From the NCBI GenBank assembly GCA_951799445.1, contig OX637287.1:19964224-20028223 (forward strand): a stretch of 64,000 bases of DNA, read 5' to 3'. Of this stretch, positions 1 to 14,128 are shown in pieces (within the stretch, counting starts at the first letter, position 1; every line of letters begins with the position of its first letter). This DNA comes from Pseudisothecium myosuroides. Its lineage: Eukaryota; Streptophyta; Bryopsida; Hypnales; Lembophyllaceae. The notes below the pieces were generated by a model. The model was not told the DNA's origin and ran no database searches. It was given only the letters and a program-made list of their open reading frames with translations. The position numbers and the translations under genes were made by a program.

Positions 1-1929
1 GCACAATATTTCCTCAAAAAATTTGTATAGCTTTTGAGTGATAAATTGCCAAAGTGGACTGCAGATGGACTAATTCAGAGCCTCAATTTTGCCTTTGATT
101 TTTGCACACTCCACCAAGTGAACTTTATGGATATCTTGGATGAAATTCTTGTGGTCATTGAGTATGGAGTCTTTCAGGTATGTTTGCACTTGGTGTTAGG
201 GGTGATGTTTTCAATGTGAATCTGGTCCAAAAGTAGGTCTAAATTCGTTCCTAAGACCTTGAGTGACAGCACTCTTTAACACCAAGTCCGGACACATACC
301 TTTAAGCATTGTACGTCTGCTGTGTCGGGATTCAGAGCCAGTGAAGAGATCGAATACGCCTCGATGACAGCGAGCTAGCATTCAAAGCAGAGGATTTGCA
401 TGACGTCGGCGTTGAAGTCACATATACTGTAACTTATTAAGTTCGTCCCTGACAGCCAACAATTAATGAGACGGAGTGAGTGGTCGCCATGGATACGGTA
501 ACTTAATCGAGGGCGTTTCCCATCCTGTCATACCAGAGTTGCTGACTGACAATCTGAAGGTCGGACCACTCATTCCCCACCATGTTATAACGTTTGATCA
601 TGTCAGGGGGCGACCTCCAGCAAACTCCCAGCAGGGACAATCAGAGGAGTGAACGAAGAGCGTACAACAGGTGACGCCATCGACCTCTCCTGACCTAATC
701 ACGAATGGAACGACAACACCTCGGAAGAATCAGGGGAGGAGCGTCGGCGCAGGGAGGCCTCCCAACAAGCAGATGACATTTTACGGCAAATTCTACGAGA
801 AATCGACCTGGACAAGACGCAGGTCCTGAACCCCAGCTGCCAAATAACGGACGAGCATTCCTACCGACCTCAACTCGCAGATTATTGACTTAGAATTACA
901 GGATGCATTTAATTGTATTTACTCTACACTAAACAGTGAAATTAGGTTGTCCCACACTAATTTCTTGACATTCAACACTTTATCACTATGTACAGTTATT
1001 TTAGAAGGATGCAGTAAACTAAGAACTATGTGTATGGCATGGATTGGTGCACTGAGTTGTGGCTCGGGGTTAGAAATTGGCATGTGCCTCCATCTAGACA
1101 AGCATTAGTCATGAGGTAACTTCTCTGGGGCAAAGCAACCTAATTGTTAAAGCAACCCAATTTCATTATTTAGTGTAGCTTAGTCAGTGAGAGTTAGGGC
1201 TTCTGTTCATTGAGGTGCCTCTTTGGTGTATCTCCCTGCCTTTTTTGGTGTGCCCGTTGGTGATGCCCTGCCCGTGGAGTATCTCCTGGGCACTTTCTGA
1301 CCCCTCCTTGTGTGCCCCGCCTTTGGTGTTTACTGGTTCATAATGCCAAGTTTGGTTTTCAAGGCAAATTTGGCACCATTGCATTGGAGAGTCAAAATTG
1401 GGTTATGAGTCATAACCAAGCTCTTCTTTCTACGTCCTTAGATTTGGAAAAAGTATAGAAATGGACGCTTGTGATGAAGTATCACCCTTGGCATTATGTC
1501 CCATAATGCTCTCAAGCCTCCCGGCTTTTGAGCATTATGTAATTTATAATCATGATGCAAGCCCATTCCTATACATATGGCAGTCAGCCATTGGAAACGG
1601 AGGAGCAGGTTATGAGCCATAACCGCGGGCTTCTTTAGCATTATAGGTACCCACTAGGTAGCAAACCTTGGAATTTGTGTTGGCCAATGGATTTTACTCT
1701 GAAGTGATTCTTAAATCATTCATTTATAATCTTGAACTAGACTTAGACCAAAACATTTACACTTAGACCTTAACCAAAGGTTACCTTTGGCAAAAAATAA
1801 TTAAAAATTTCAAAGCCAAATGATTTTGGAAATCAGCAAGTCACCTTATCAATTCCAAAGAAAATTATTGGTAATGCAAGTCAAAATATTGGAAAAGAAA
1901 CCAATACATTTTGATGCCATCAGAAATCC
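1..1929. other. Intergenic, no recognisable gene
   Basis: No open frame here resembles a known protein. Positions 300-890 are richer in G+C than the surrounding DNA and may be the remnant of a gene or retroelement. The rest is AT-rich non-coding sequence. Confidence 0.4.
688..888 (+). other. Coding-like fragment, unrecognised
   Basis: An open frame with a very charged composition ends at TGA 886-888. It includes a run like EERRRREAS followed by QQADDILRQILREID, which looks like an amphipathic helix. There is no start codon and no clear partner exon. It could be a scrap of a retroelement gag gene or a host exon. I do not recognise the family. Confidence 0.15.
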
Positions 1930-2545
1930 ACTTAGTAATGGCTGGAGAGGTCTTTTTATAATGAAAGTCCATTGTCCATTATGAATCCTCACGGAATATG
2001 GGACAATTTGAAGATGAGACAGCTTGACCGCTCATTGTCAAAACGCAGGAATTGTGTTAAATGTAGAACTTCATACCTCATTTTGGCATAGTAAAATAAC
2101 TTTAAAAAAAAAATTGAACTTAGAAAAGTTGTTCAATCGATCTAACTTTTTCTTCCAAATTTTTTTTTGTAATTTTGAGCCTCCAAAAAAAAGTTATAGA
2201 TAAATTCAAAGAGGATGTTTGAAAATGTCAAAGAAATGTCCCTCCCAACCCCTCTCAATTTTGTCCATAACTTTTGATTAGAGGCTTGAAATTTCAAACT
2301 GATTTTTGGAAATGAAAATTAGATTGATTTCCCAACTTTTTTTAGTTCAATATTTTTGGAAAAAGTTATTCTTCTATGCTAAAATGAGGTCTAAAATTCT
2401 ACATTTAACACAATTCCTACTTTTGACTCAACTAGGTATGAGTGGTTGAGCTTCTATTAATCCTAATTTTCATATCCCGTATGGATTGCTTTAAATCCTA
2501 CCACCCACTTCTATAAAGAGAATGTCCATACATCTACCTTGACCT
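1930..2545. mobile_element. Fold-back (inverted-repeat) element, copy 1
   Basis: The left arm (about 1940-2100) and right arm (about 2370-2540) are imperfect reverse complements. The clearest pairing is the stretch around GGAATTGTGTTAAATGTAGA at 2050 with its complement near 2395-2425. A loop of about 270 bp of AT-rich sequence separates the arms. The same arm motifs (CCTCATTT..GCATAGTAAAATAA, GGATTAATAGAAGCTCAAC) recur in the fold-back at 7.94-8.29 kb, so the two belong to one family. No coding capacity. Exact ends and target duplication were not resolved. Confidence 0.6.
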
Positions 2546-3964
2546 GCAACATAAGTCACTACCAAGTCTATGTGAAGTGGTTACTAAATATATCAATATT
2601 CTTAATTCTAATGCCTAATGACTAAAATAAATTATTTGGCAAAAACTTATTTTTCATTATAAAATAATGATTTGCATCATGATTATGTCCGATAATTGGC
2701 AGGTACCAGCCCAAGGTTATTTCCCATAACCAGGGGTCGCATGCCAATTACCTAGTCTATACTGGCCTCTGTTCAGCCTTTGTTTCTTTGTTTCAATCTC
2801 GCCTTCTGACCCTTGGACCTTGGTCTCTTTCTTCTTCCAACCCTCAAACGTGGAATCGCCTTTGCATGATGTTTTGTAGTAAAATCTATCCTAGAATGGG
2901 TTTCCCTCCGACTAGGGACTGAAGGACCCATACCCAAGTACACAACATGTAGGGTGCAATTATTTCCAACCAAGGTTGGAACAAATTTTCAACTGAAGCT
3001 TGGAATGTGTTTTTTCCTCCTTTTCAAGGTTGGGATTAATAAGGTCATGACACATGTCCCAAAGTAATGAGCAAGAAAGTAGGAACAAGAAAGTAGTGAG
3101 CGGAAAAATAGATAGTTCTTGAATGATTGAAATTGAAAGAGTCTAGACATTGGCTATGGATTCCAGGCACTTTTTGGCTCCCAAAATTTATAATAATTTC
3201 AATTTCGGAAATAAAATAACAAAAAAAATTGCAATTCCCATATTTCCTATCTTTCTACATGAGAAAAATTTGCATTGCCGCATACTGCTTAAAATCTCTC
3301 CCAAAATCACTTAAGTAATCGGCTATGGGTGGTTCCACTGTAAGTCACATTGATTGACTGACTAGCCACACCGCAATTCCGCAAGTGAATTTGATTCATT
3401 GTCACTCTGTAGAAGCACAACAAGAATGTTTGACATTTGCTTGGATTACAAACATAATATTATCATTTTTTGAATAAAACTTGTTGGAATGGATTTTAAA
3501 GGAGGTTCTCTTGACATAATGTGTTTTAGAAATTTTTGTGCTTTTTGAATCTATGACTTCATTCTTGCAAATCTAGTTTTGAACTAGAGTCAAATCAATC
3601 AATGCAACTTTGGCTTGATTAACCACTTGACATACTTCCACATTTGTAATTTTAGAAAATATAGTACTGTACTCTAGTGACAACCATTTGATTGGACAAC
3701 TTCTTCATAAAGTACCTTCAAAAATTAGGATGACTTTCATCCAAGCAATAATGAGAAAGAAACATGAGTATCAATCTTTTCTTCGTCCAAATATTGGATG
3801 TCAGAGCACTAAGAAATTAAGATACAAGTACGCATTTGTGACATTGCATCCAAAACCAATTTTGAAAATATGTTGATACATGTGGTTGAAAATTAATGTA
3901 TAACTTGCATACATGAATGCTAAAAATTGGTTTGGAAGTGCATTTGAATTGCATTTGAAGTACA
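2546..3964. other. Intergenic, nothing recognised
   Basis: AT-rich sequence without a convincing gene, RNA or transposon end. Short open frames on both strands look fortuitous. Confidence 0.4.
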
Positions 3965-4185
3965 CATTAGAGGAGATTTGGGCTTCTAAGAGACCATGAG
4001 TTCCCGGACTGTGGAAACTCTGCAGGACTGCTGGGACACTACCAAATGGCCAGTCTGACGTGGCCAAGCGACTGCACCGTCATTTTTTTTTTTTAAATTA
4101 ATTTTTTTTCTGATAGCAGGGGCTAGTTCCCAGCATTGAGAACATCCCTGAAACAGTCTTCCAAAGGCTCAGATCTCTTCTAATG
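3965..4185. mobile_element. MITE, CATTAG family, copy M1
   Basis: A 221-bp element starts CATTAGAGGAGATTTGGGC and ends with the imperfect complement (..GCTCAGATCTCTTCTAATG). The ends match four other copies in this window (7.6, 49.9, 54.5 and 55.5 kb). It has no coding capacity. A 2-bp CA flanks both sides, but this is too short to be firm evidence of a target duplication. Confidence 0.6.
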
Positions 4186-6111
4186 CAACTATATATATAC
4201 CACATTCATACAAATTCAAAAAATTCTCAATTGCTCTTTGAAAAATTCATGATTTTTAGTTGCTATTGTGTTAAAAGTTGTATCATGTCTTTATTTCACC
4301 CCAAAGTATGTGGAATTGTGTAAAATATTGGTTATAGGTACTTCCACCTTAAAAAATGGCAATTATAGACATGCTCGTTTTGTGACAAAGTTGGTGCCAA
4401 TTTCCAATATAATTATAATCCTCCCATGAGATATTGGAGGGTTAAACAATCAATTACTAATGTTCTACTACCCCAATGCAAACACCCTTTTACTTGGTGT
4501 TACAGTTCAGGATTAGCAATGGCCTTGGGATATCCGTATGGATTTTTATCCCTTCTTCAATTGTCTTACATGTCTACACAGGCTAGCATTTTAGTTCATA
4601 ATTTTTGGGGCATTCAAGTGTAGATGAAATAAGAAAAAAAAAATCAAAATGTATGCACTCTTAGCACCAATAGTCCCAAGGGCTTTTTTCCTTCAAAAAT
4701 TGCTCAAAACTACCATTTCTAGTACAAAGAGCCAAAAAAAACTTCCATCATATCTATATCTAATTAAATTAAGATATTGCAACACACTAGTATAAAAATG
4801 TGTGAAAATTCTTTTAGCTACATCAACTGCACAGATTGCAAGATAATTGCATACAAAATGAAGAAAATTTGCTTTGGGGTAGTGTGGCAAACTAGTTTTA
4901 AAAGACTTTGAATCCTATTAACTTTTTCTTTTTGCATTTAAAATTTTTTATTGTAAAGAATTGAATTGAAAGTAGGAAAAGAATGAAAAAATAATAATAA
5001 CATGATTTTCATTATTTAAAAATTGTTAAATAGAAGTGGATATGAGATAGAAGAAAAAACAAAATAGTTATAAGATGGAATTAAAACACTAATTGCAATT
5101 GTGAGATTATTTTAACAATCAAAATTAGTCTTATAAAATTGAAGAGACGGAGATGTGAAAATTAAACTCAAAGGCAAATCCAATATGTTATTTTTTCAAG
5201 AAGATGCTCTAATTTTTCGCAAAAAAAATATTCCATAATTTTCTCATCACTTGAGGTAGAGATGTGGGTGATTGCAAGAAATAGTTTTCCTTTTTATATC
5301 CCATCACCTTAGACAGTGTTTTTTTGCTCAAAACTTCTCCATCGTATGCCAATTTTTTATGAAATTTGAAATGAAGGTACATATGATAGTTGCGGACATT
5401 AAATAATTTTTTTAATTTTTTAAAGTTATTTTACTAATTTTAAATAGCCCCCAATTGGATGTCTACCTAGGTGGCTACCTTTAAGGGCTTTTATTACTAT
5501 TTTAGACCCAAAAATGAGAATTTGAAGGTCAAAATTGAAAAATAAGGACTTTTACTAAAAAAAATATAAGACCACAAAGACAATTTCTAAAATTAGTAAA
5601 CCATCTACCTTCCACATGTGCTCAAAGTGCTTTACATTTGCACAAGTGCAAAGAATACAATTTTTTTCTCAAAGATGCAAATGATTGAGAAGAAGCATCA
5701 TCAAGTTAGAAAAAATGACCAATTTTTAGTTTATTCTTTTGAATTATTTTATTATTTTATAAAAATCAAATATTAAAGTATATGTTTTCTTGGCATCTTC
5801 CATCACTCTTTTTTTGTGCATAACTTTTAGAGATAAAATTTCTTAGGCCTGAATTTTCACATACATACTATTTGGAACGCATTACAAATTATCCATATAT
5901 TATTCATTTAAAAAAAATTATTCCAAAAGTCACATTGCTCATTGAAATAGCCCATTTTGAGACAAAAACAACAAGTGTTGCTTGCAATGACTCTTTTGAT
6001 TGACAATATCTAGAAAAACTTACATACAATTCAAATGATACACTAGAGACATTCACATTGTACTACACTAAAAGCAATACAAATAACAATAAAATAACAA
6101 CTTCAATTTAA
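4186..6111. other. AT-rich intergenic, nothing recognised
   Basis: Very AT-rich with many homopolymer runs. I see no gene, RNA or complete mobile element. Confidence 0.4.
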
Positions 6112-6790
6112 CTACAAAAAATGATAAAACAATATTGCATTGTCTAAGACTGTTGCATGGTCAGTTTCAAAAGCCGGCACGTTTGATTTAGTTTCTTTGT
6201 CCTCAGAATCAATAGACTCAGACTTCCTGGTACCTTGAGTTGAGTATCCTTTTGCATGCAATACTCCAACTTTTTTCCTTTCACCAATGTGTGTCGTCTC
6301 TTTTATAGCCTCCTCAATATTTTTGGATTCTTTTTCTTCTAAAGAAGAAGACTCCATACTATTGTTGCCGATATGTTTCTTGTCACTATGTATTGTTTTG
6401 TCAGCACTTTCTTTAGCATCGTCTTCATTTGAATTTAATGGGCAATTTTCTTTTTCTAATTGACTACAAATGTTGTGACAGTGAAGAATTCAAGGTCCTC
6501 TACCTAGTTTGCCCAAATTCATGATCTCATTAGCATCACAAAAATTACACTTTGGGATGGCTTGAATAGTCTGCGGAGGACTACTATTGCAATGGACAAT
6601 CACTAATATTTTGTTCTTTCTTTCCATTGGGACAGTTGTTTGTGTTGTTTGATTGTGCAAGTGAAGGAGTGTGTATCCTCCCGGATTCCAATGCTAAAGC
6701 AATGTCCTTCAAAGCCTTTGAATTTGTAAACTTACATCTACAATTTGGACAAGACATGTTGCAAGTCAAAGTCTAAACTATAAAGATCAA
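6112..6790 (-). pseudogene. Zinc-finger (RING/B-box-like) gene remnant
   Basis: Read on the minus strand, the region starts with a CPNCRCKFTNSKALKDIALALES segment, which resembles the C-terminal half of a RING finger followed by the usual hydrophobic stretch. It continues after a frame change with KCNFC...GRGP.ILHCHNIC, a second cysteine/histidine cluster. A Ser/Glu/Lys-rich tail begins at about 6357 and ends at the stop at 6112. A possible splice acceptor (TTTAG) lies near 6782. At least one frame change and one stop break the reading frame, and the N-terminal RING half is missing. The family call is by motif only. It may be a degraded E3-ligase-type gene or an exon of a larger one. Confidence 0.3.
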
Positions 6791-7584
6791 GTATGTGCTC
6801 TATAAAAATCAAATAAGCGACATATGGGGAACAAGTAATGCAATACATGCAAGATCTGACCACATATTGTATTTTTCATCATATAGAACAAAAGCTTACA
6901 AGACTGAATAAAAGAAAAGTGTAGACTGTTTCTAGTGATTTGCAATACTAAGCCAAAATATGCAATTAAAGCACAATTTGGTAATTAGAGAACAATGTAG
7001 CAGTCCTACAACTAGTGCCCATACTTTCCTAAATATAACATTAAAGACCCATTACAATCATGGTTGGCTTTCCTACAACCCTAACGGTAGAGAGGAAATT
7101 AAAGCTTAGATGTTTTTCTTCTATTAAGTAGATGGAAGAACTTTGTTTAGGGACTAGTGCCTAAAACTTGCATGTATATATATGAGGTAGAATTTTCTAT
7201 GGAATACTATATGAAGGTGGCTACATGAAGGCCATTTAAATAGAATACGAAGCCTAAAGATTTTTTGTTATTACTATTTTTTTGAGACACATATATAATT
7301 TTAATGGATGTTATAATCATTGAAGTTCATTGTGATCTAATTTTGTTGGTCTTTATGACAATTGAGGTGAAATTCAATATCGTAGTACCTTTTCAATTTT
7401 GGCAACCTTTGCCAAATATTTAATAAAATTTAACTTTTTAGCTTTGGCACTTAGAAAGGGATTTTAATAGTTTTCATCATCCAAAATATTGAATTAATAA
7501 AATATTTGGCAATTGTACAAGTATCCAATATAGCATGCTACTAAGTTTCATATTTCTTTTACAAGAATGAGACAATGAGTATCA

Positions 7585-8675
7585 CATTAGAAGAAATTTG
7601 GGGTCTCCAGAGGGTTGCTCCATAGCCCTCCGAGGACCCTGCAAACAGTTTTTTTTTCTTAACAAATTATTTTTCCCCTATTCCCATTCACCTTCAATCA
7701 CGATGTCGGATGCTCATCAATGGCTTAAAAAAACAAATAGAAAGTGTTTAATAATCAAGATTAAGATGTATTAAAGCACCATAATCCTAATTATTAAACA
7801 CTTTCTACTTGGATGCGCCTTCCTCTCAATCCAAATTGTGGGAAAAAATGCACTGCCCAAAAATAGTCAAATGGCTTACTATCAAGAATTCTTCTTTATA
7901 CCATTGTGAAAGAGTTATTTTGAGGGCATTTGAAGTGTTTGAAGTTGAGAGGAGAAGCTCTTTATAGAAGTGGGATAGTACTAGGTAGAATAATGCATGT
8001 GGAATATGTAAATAAGAATAAATAGGAGCTCATAGTGAAGTGAGAAAAAAAATTGTATTAAAAGCAAAATTTTGGGCCTCATTTAGGCATAGTAAAATAA
8101 TTTTTTTCCAAAAGAGTTATTTTTACTATGCCTAAATGAGGCCCAAAATTCTGCTTTTAATACAATTTTTTTTCTCACTTCACTATGAGTAGTTGAGCCC
8201 CTATTCATCCTAATTTTCACATCTCAAATGCATTGTTCTACCTAGTACTATCCCACCTCTATAAAAAGCTTTTTATATTCATCTCAAATCACACCAGTTA
8301 AAGTAACTGGCTATTGTAGCTAGTTGCATTCCAAAGCAATTAGCTTCAAAAGTCACTTAAATTGATTTAATTAGACTTGATTGGATAATTTGATTTTTAA
8401 TTTTCAATTAAAAACCTTGTTTAATATTGGCCTTTTTTTTTTAAAACTTGGAATTTATTCCAACAATGAATCAAGAACAAACAACGGAAAGCTTATATTG
8501 GCCTTTTTTTATTGTGGAAGTTAGACAATAGGCTTGCTTATACTGACTAGTTTTGCGAAATTCACATCATCTAACTATGCACTTCTAATAGTTTTCCTAG
8601 GAGACCTACCTTCGTTGTAATAGAGTGGATGGTCACTTTGGAGCAGCCCTTTGAAGCCCCAGAATTCTTTTAATG
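7585..8675. mobile_element. Long CATTAG-family element, copy M2
   Basis: The left end CATTAGAAGAAATTTGGGG at 7585 and the right end (..CCCCAGAATTCTTTTAATG, ending 8675) are good reverse complements over about 29 bp. The subterminal sequence after the left end (AGAGGGTTGCTCCATAGCCC) closely matches copy M5 at 55.5 kb. At 1.09 kb it is longer than its relatives because it holds a separate fold-back element (7.94-8.29 kb). Confidence 0.5.
7940..8290. mobile_element. Fold-back element, copy 2 (near-perfect hairpin)
   Basis: Two arms of about 160 bp are reverse complements around a short centre near 8108-8118. The inner 75 bp (about 8030-8105 against 8122-8195) is almost perfect and includes TTTGGGCCTCATTTAGGCATAG on both strands. 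The arms share motifs with the element at 1.93-2.55 kb. An RNA copy would form a long, nearly perfect duplex, a structure typical of small-RNA precursors. No coding capacity. Confidence 0.7.
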
Positions 8676-11600
8676 ACATTTAAATTTGTTTTACAAAAGA
8701 ATTGTTTATACATAGTCTTATCAGGATCAAATATGTATGGTTTCATTATTCAAGAAATGTATATGAAGGATCAAATAAAGTTTTCTTTCATTTTAAAATC
8801 AAGTTAGATCTGTTCCCATCCTTCGAATTGTCATCAAGTTCATTGAGAGTGTATTTGAAATAGCTCAAATTGCTTGAATTTCAGCAATTGGTATTGGCAA
8901 TTTTCAAGATTTTAGGTGGTTATCGTTATGATTTTCTAAAATTACAAATTCCTTCAAAAATATTTTTTTCTACTGAAATTGAAAAGGTACTAGAGTATCT
9001 AATTTCCAAGGTACATTTTGGCTCATGTTTGTAGTACCTATGGACGACCCTAATTTTTTTTTCTCTCCTTCTCCTTGTTGTATAGTCTTACAGAGATCTA
9101 GAAAGCTCATTGCTGCAGTCTTCATTGATAATAATTCAAGTGTGGCGGTATTCTTGAATTTTAAAGTCTAACTAGGTGTTGTCTTTTTGTGTAGGTGATT
9201 TTGCTCTATAGATGTTGACTCTGTCAATATATGTGCTAATTGAACAAAATACTTGGGTTTAACACTTTTAGTGTCCAAAATATTTTAATACTATATTTGA
9301 GCAAGCTTTCAATAGATGTTGATGTTGCATTTGTATTGACAATTTTTGCAGATTGGTAGGAGCTTCTCAGTGAATATAAGTCTACGTTCACTATTCTTTC
9401 ATGTAAACAATACTTTCACAACAATATTGTGGCCCGTGTGGTGGAGGTCAAAGATTGCATACCAAAAGACAAGCAATAGAAATATAAGATAAGGGCTACC
9501 TACAACCATATTGCCCTTAATGTCTAATGTCGTGCATATCCATTAGTTGAAATTTCTTTTTCTTCAACAACAAGAAACCATTGCACCACAACGATTTTTT
9601 GGTAGATTGTTTTACAAAGGTTGTACAAAACTGCATGTAAAAAGAGGATTCAATGTATATGATCGAATTCTATCATAACATTGGGTTGCTTCTAATGATT
9701 TACTTTAGCATCGTCTATTAGAGCCTACAAGTTTGATAATTTTTTGTTCTTGACATGATGCAATCATTCATTGGAGCTCTTTAAAATTAATTGCAATAGA
9801 ATTGGAACAATCAATGGCGGCATACTTTGATGGATAGGAGATAGTGGAGGCCAAAGAGGAAGTTCAAGCCAAAGCTCTAATTGTGATGCTAGAATCCACA
9901 TTTTCAAAGGTATGCTACACTAAGAAGTTCATCATGAGTACATTTGTTCCTTGCTATGACAGTAATCTAGTGCAAAGGATGAACCAATGTTGGTATTATG
10001 ATGGTACAAACATCTCAAGATATAGGTTTGCTCATATGCACCTTTCTTTATTGCTAACTTAGAGGAGATACTATTATCATAAATATTATTTGTATTCATT
10101 AGAATGACCTCTTCTAGCATTATGTGTTAAGTGCTAAGTGTTATCTAGAGTGTGAGATATTGAACTTTTCAAGGTTTAGGGTTTCTTTGTAATTAAAGTG
10201 TTCAAAGCTAAAGTTCTCATTCTAATTTCTTGAACTTAGAGTTCAAACTTTCATTCATAGTCTGCAAACATTGAAACACAATATTGAGTGATTTCCCTAA
10301 TGAAGTTACTAATACAAGTTTAGTCAAGTACAACTATTGTAATTCGGTTAATATTAACAAGTGCAACTAGAAATTCTAGTATTGAATAAATGTTAAGAAT
10401 TCTTTGTAAGGTCAAATGCCAAGTTCTTGAATAGGCGACAGTTCAATGATCTCATAGCATTATATCTCAAGATTTGTATCTTAAATTTAGTTATAGAATG
10501 TAAATGGTGTATGAAAGGGGAATTTAATTGTAATTCAAGCTAGAAGCTTTGTCTAGTCAACCAATAACAAGGAAGATTCAAAAGGAAGCTTTCTTCCAAC
10601 ATGATCATTTTGCCAGAGGATGTCTTATTTGATTAGGATTTGGGAGATTTTTTCCACAAGGAATAATCAACATCTCTAGCATCTTTGAAGCAATTACTTA
10701 GGGGCAATGGTCTACATGTGGAAGCCATGCAAAGATAGACAATATGGTCCTTTACAAATCAAACATGGTCCTATCGTTTGTTTCTTATACTTGTTTTTTC
10801 TATTATTTTGTAGTATATGAATCCTTTATACACATATAAGTTTTTATGTGAAAAATTACTACGTAGGGGGCCAGTGTATTAGTTAAGCATAGAGTCACAT
10901 ACAAAATGTATACATATAGAGGATGCTTAGTACCACTTCTCTTCTTCCATGGCAATGAAGAGGCATGTTTCTAGTAGCTAGTGATTAAAAAAGTAATCAT
11001 GTACAAATAAATGCAATCAAGTTTTATTCAAACTTTCTTATTAGTATAGGCTCTTTCATTGGAATGTATAACACATCGACTTTTTTTGTAACAATTCTTT
11101 CTTTCATTGTAACAAGCATGGGATAAGTTGTAGATTAGAATATTGATGGCATTTTAGCATATATATTGTAAATTGTTGGTACTGATGTTCTGTGATCAAT
11201 GAGGTTCAAAACAAGTACGCAGTATTCCATATCCGTTGATGATGGTACTTTTAAGTACACTAACAATACAAATAACTTTCAAGGATGCATCTAGAAAATC
11301 TTTATATACAACTTATTAATTAGCACAATATCAATATGGTATTCATATAGCCATGCATGCATTTATGTAATTTATATTGTTTCAAAATGCAATGTTGCAC
11401 TATCATTCCAAAAGCCCAATGTAATACAAAGTAATAAGATATTGAATAAAATACAAGTGTCCCTACCTACAAAATTTCATATGAAATGCTTTGATATTTG
11501 TTTGTTGTATGACTTTTTTTTGGTAATTAAAATTTACATGATTTTATACAAAAACAAAAGTACACTATATTGTAGACAAACAAAAAGATGGTTTATTTGC

Positions 11601-13365
11601 AATCGTCTTCAACCCCAATTTGTTACCCTTTGAAAATAAATGGAATAGCCAATAACAACCTCACCATTCTCAGAACATATTAGAAAGGTTGGAACAAATT
11701 CAAAACAATAACACTAGAACTTTGCAAGGGAACCTCAATTCCCATTCACTCAATCTACATAGCCACTAAGGTAGAAGAAAGCAAATCGTGTAGATGCAAC
11801 TCATGAGTGTTAAGAACGTCAATAGGACACCACAAAACCAACTTGATGAATATGCAAGATAGATTTTGCACTTCCAATTGCCACAAATTGCAACTCAACA
11901 TATTTACTATCAAAAGGCTGTATTAGGTTGAATTGAAATATCAAAAAGGATTCCAACGTAACTTATGATGCATTATTTCAACAATGTAAGCTATGAATTC
12001 TCTAAGTACTAAGATAGGTGAACTATAAATTGACAAAAATATCTAATGTACAGTACATCCTCAAAATTAATGTCTTCATTTTAGGTAAGAATCTAGATGT
12101 GACTTTTATTAAAATTAATGGTTAATGATGATTTTGTACTTGGTACCACGCAAAACTTGCTCATTTTAGCTAATGATGGTTCTCCAAACCATGATTGGGT
12201 GAGAAGCCGGAACTAGGGAATAACTTCCACCAGTTAGAGCCTAGAAACAATCCCTAATATTCAGCACTTAGGGCTTTGGTTTTGTTTTGAGGACTCAAAT
12301 TATTTTCATTAACATTTTCCACATTTCAAATATGCCATGTTATAATTTCTGAAAATTTCATTACATGCCATATATAATTATATTTTGAATTATTTTTTAA
12401 CGAATCTGACCTGAACATAGGGTATATGAAACCGGCAAAGCTTTGCATAGGGAAATTAAGGTCAATTTTGGACCCTAAGGCAATAGAGCCCTCCCCAAGG
12501 GGCAATGCCTAATAAATGAAATCAAGAAGGTAAACCCAATCAACATTACAAAGGGATTATCAAACAATATATAGGAACAAATACTACGGTTTTATCGACT
12601 CTAGTACAAAAGCCATGAGGCAACACAATACCAATGGTTTTACTTCGAACACCAATCCAAGAATCTTAACTTTGAGCTCTGGAGAAAATATAACTAGACC
12701 TATGAACATGTATCAAGGACGTCAAACACCAATACAAGAGGAAAACACTCTTATCAGACCCTCCAAGTTGGACGTTACAGCTGGTGAAGGATCATGTCCA
12801 TTTTCTATAGCATGTCGAGATCACCGATTCGCGGCACATATGTACAGCACTAGGAAGCAAATTGCACATAATTCTTTCACTCAAGGACATCAAGCAGAGA
12901 AGCATGTGGCAAAAGGTTAAAGCAAAAGGAGGAAGACGGCAACGCTCCCAAGCCTAAGGTGGAAGGACACCAAGCAACGGCACAAAGAAGGCAGAGGCGG
13001 GAGGCGCGAGGCAGAAGACAACATCTCAAATCCTAAAGTGGATGCGCAGTCATCCAAGATTATTTCAGTGGAGATCTTCGAACTCTCAAGGTGTCTGCTC
13101 CATGACACTCACTGTCACAGTTATGTCCATGGCGTCCCTCTACTTCATTTTCAATGACATATATAGAACATTTCTAGAAATTTCTTTTCTCTTTAGCATA
13201 TGAACTTTACTTGGATGCAGATTCGCCAAAGAATATCACCAAATAAGACTCACATAGCTTGGGAATCAAGATTGTACTCAGAGTAAATTACACAACTTCT
13301 TTATACATTACAATCAGAGTTTCTAAAGGACTTCCGATCTAGAAAATCATCTGATTCCAAATAGC
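8676..13365. other. Intergenic; no supported gene
   Basis: AT-rich sequence. Open frames at 9844-10062 and 12615-12920 (plus) have no recognisable motif and no exon partners. The second is a polar 101-codon frame close behind the SNARE gene and could overlap its 3' untranslated region. Nothing else is supported. Confidence 0.4.
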
Positions 13366-14095
13366 CTATTTAGACAACCAGTAAATGATGATGAACAGAG
13401 TGCAAGCAGTGATAACCCCCGCTAAGATCAAGGTGTCCTTTGATTTTTTCCGTCTGATTGCTCCTGCAAAACCCACGAAGAAAATTCACTTAGGTCGTAT
13501 CCCTGAGCTACAATCACATCAATGAGATCAGGGTACAAATTCGTGAACTTATCACTGGAATGCTAGAGTAAAACTAGCAGATTAAATCTCACCCCCTAAA
13601 GCTTCCATCACGTCAGACAAGCACATTGTACAATACAAAGGGACGGATCAAATTGCCCTTGGTAATCCCATCAGAGTTTCACAAATACTAGGCCATAAAG
13701 CTGAAAAGTGTGAATGATGAAAGACCTAATATCCCTCGAATAGCTGGAAAACGATCACCCAGTTGCTTCACTTTGCCCTGAATTTCCACGAAGGTTGTTC
13801 GTTGCGCCCCTAGTGCTCCTTTCGCAGTCTGAGCTACGTTGATCACCTCGTCCATCTGACGAAATCACATGTCAAACTTCTTCTCCCTTAGTAAAGATAG
13901 AAAGTCTAATAAACATAAAACGATGCACCTTTCAGTAACCTCTCATAAAGGTGGAATCTCAGACGCTTCATTGACAAAATATTGAATTGCAGGACAATGC
14001 GGACAATTCTACGTATCGGTTTCCGACTGCAATATAGAACCAACCTAGCAACCCATGATATCTGATATAAGTACAGAAACCTCATTACTAAAGGG

Positions 14096-14128
<33 letters not shown>

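Noticed and set aside
12615..12920. A 101-codon plus-strand frame downstream of the SNARE gene
   Set aside because: No motif, no partner exon, polar composition; kept only as a note in the intergenic entry.
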